Assembly: GCF_018138145.1 (NCBI RefSeq)
Contig: NZ_CP073104.1
Span: 992,001-1,056,000, forward strand
Source of the DNA: Pseudomonas sp. SCA2728.1_7
GTDB taxonomy: Bacteria > Pseudomonadota > Gammaproteobacteria > Pseudomonadales > Pseudomonadaceae
Direction of reading: 5' to 3'
Length of the DNA: 64,000 nucleotides
Shown here: one piece after another, positions 63,344 through 64,000 of the stretch
How positions within the stretch are numbered: position 1 is the first letter of the stretch
How the letters are laid out: every line of letters starts with the position of its first letter
Made by a program: the position numbers and the translations under genes
Notes under the pieces: model-generated
The model's input: the letters and a program-made list of their open reading frames with translations, nothing else
The model's database searches: none
Told to the model about the DNA's origin: nothing

Positions 63344-64000
63344 GCGCCGACCGGCGTACGCATGGTGACAAACTCTTCGGCGGCCGTCGGGTGTACCCCG
63401 ATCGTGTCGTCGAAGTCACGCTTGGTCGCGCCAGCCTTCAACGCAATCGCCAAACCCTGAACGATCTCGCCAGCGTCCGGGCCGACCATGTGACAGCCGA
63501 GGACTTTGTCGGTCTTGCCGTCGACCACCAGCTTCATCAGGGTCTTCTCCTGACACTCGGTCAAAGTCAGCTTCATCGGTCGGAAACGGCTTTCGAAGAT
63601 CACTACATCGTGGCCAGCTTCGCGCGCTTCTTCTTCGGTCAAACCGACTGTGCCGATGTTTGGCAAGCTGAACACCGCCGTCGGGATCATCTTGTAATCC
63701 ACCGGACGGTATTGCTCAGGCTTGAACAGACGCCGCGCCACGGCCATGCCCTCCGCCAACGCCACGGGCGTCAGTTGCACACGACCGATGACATCGCCCA
63801 GCGCCAGAATCGATGGCTCGCTGGTCTGATACTGCTCGTCGACTTTGATGAAGCCTTTGTCAGTGAGCTGCACATCGGTGTTTTCCAGGCCCAGATTGTC
63901 GAGCATCGGACGCCGGCCAGTGGCGTAGAAAATGCAATCTGCCTCCAGCTCACGACCATCCTTGAGGGTGGCTTTCAAACTGCCGTCAGCCTGCTTGTCG
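63340..64000 (-). CDS. gor: Glutathione reductase, C-terminal part (partial)
   Basis: The last 220 or so residues of an NADPH-dependent flavin disulfide reductase, running off the window edge. [38 protein letters not shown] (FAD), and the C-terminal [17 protein letters not shown] with the catalytic His-x-x-x-x-Glu identify glutathione reductase. The redox-cysteine N-terminal half is outside. It converges with the KfrA-like gene, and the two overlap by four bases. Confidence 0.93.
   Translation of the reverse strand, partial: DKQADGSLKATLKDGRELEADCIFYATGRRPMLDNLGLENTDVQLTDKGFIKVDEQYQTSEPSILALGDVIGRVQLTPVALAEGMAVARRLFKPEQYRPVDYKMIPTAVFSLPNIGTVGLTEEEAREAGHDVVIFESRFRPMKLTLTECQEKTLMKLVVDGKTDKVLGCHMVGPDAGEIVQGLAIALKAGATKRDFDDTIGVHPTAAEEFVTMRTPVGA

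Overview
The window is a stretch of a Pseudomonas chromosome, most likely from the P. fluorescens group. The evidence is the high-GC codon use, the tail of the mtl mannitol operon, a ptxS/kgu 2-ketogluconate cluster with its exact operator, an aruH-type aminotransferase, hpd, an MvaT/MvaU silencer, several Pseudomonas-specific small families (DUF1652, DUF2790, DUF4946), and eleven REP/REPIN doublets of the kind seen in this group. No rRNA, tRNA, CRISPR array or intact insertion sequence was seen.

Layout. 1-3.0 kb: end of mtlD, then mtlY and mtlZ, split by a 43-bp tandem-repeat element. 3.1-5.1 kb: SLT-like lipoprotein and an OprD porin. 5.5-18.7 kb: an orphan type VI secretion module made of vgrG, a DUF4123 adaptor, a roughly 1100-residue putative effector of unknown activity, and seven head-to-tail paralogous Sel1-repeat exported proteins, one frameshifted in the middle and one at its 3' end. 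Base composition turns AT-rich inside the effector's 3' part and stays so through the paralogue array. 18.8-27.1 kb: small Pseudomonas proteins, ecotin, a short threonine dehydratase preceded by what looks like a complete attenuator, a methyltransferase, a TPR protein, an ECF-type sigma/anti-sigma pair and nicotinamidase. 27.3-33.8 kb: two-component system divergent from a MexCD-like RND pump. 34.7-40.1 kb: ptxS-kguEKTD with two identical 14-bp PtxS operators. 40.2-48.3 kb: aruH, a low-GC orphan gene behind a LexA-like box, a chemoreceptor, and a glycerate kinase/CdaR/MFS sugar-acid locus. 48.3-50.9 kb: aldo/keto reductase and RarD with two repeat elements. 51-57.3 kb: hpd, EamA exporter with a divergent LysR regulator, CSS-EAL phosphodiesterase, MvaU-type protein and a DUF4946 protein. 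57.4-64 kb: gloA, a 0.76-kb repeat element, ahpF and ahpC, a chromosomal tyrosine recombinase divergent from a KfrA-like coiled-coil protein, and the 3' part of gor.

The two most notable systems are (1) the type VI effector with its amplified, mosaic and decaying Sel1 immunity-like array, and (2) the predicted, nearly leaderless Ile/Thr-rich leader peptide and terminator/antiterminator upstream of the catalytic-domain-only threonine dehydratase. A family of inverted-flank repeat elements (four copies with different tandem interiors) and a REPIN family sharing one linker also stand out. All function assignments rest on reading the translated sequence and known motifs; no database search was run.
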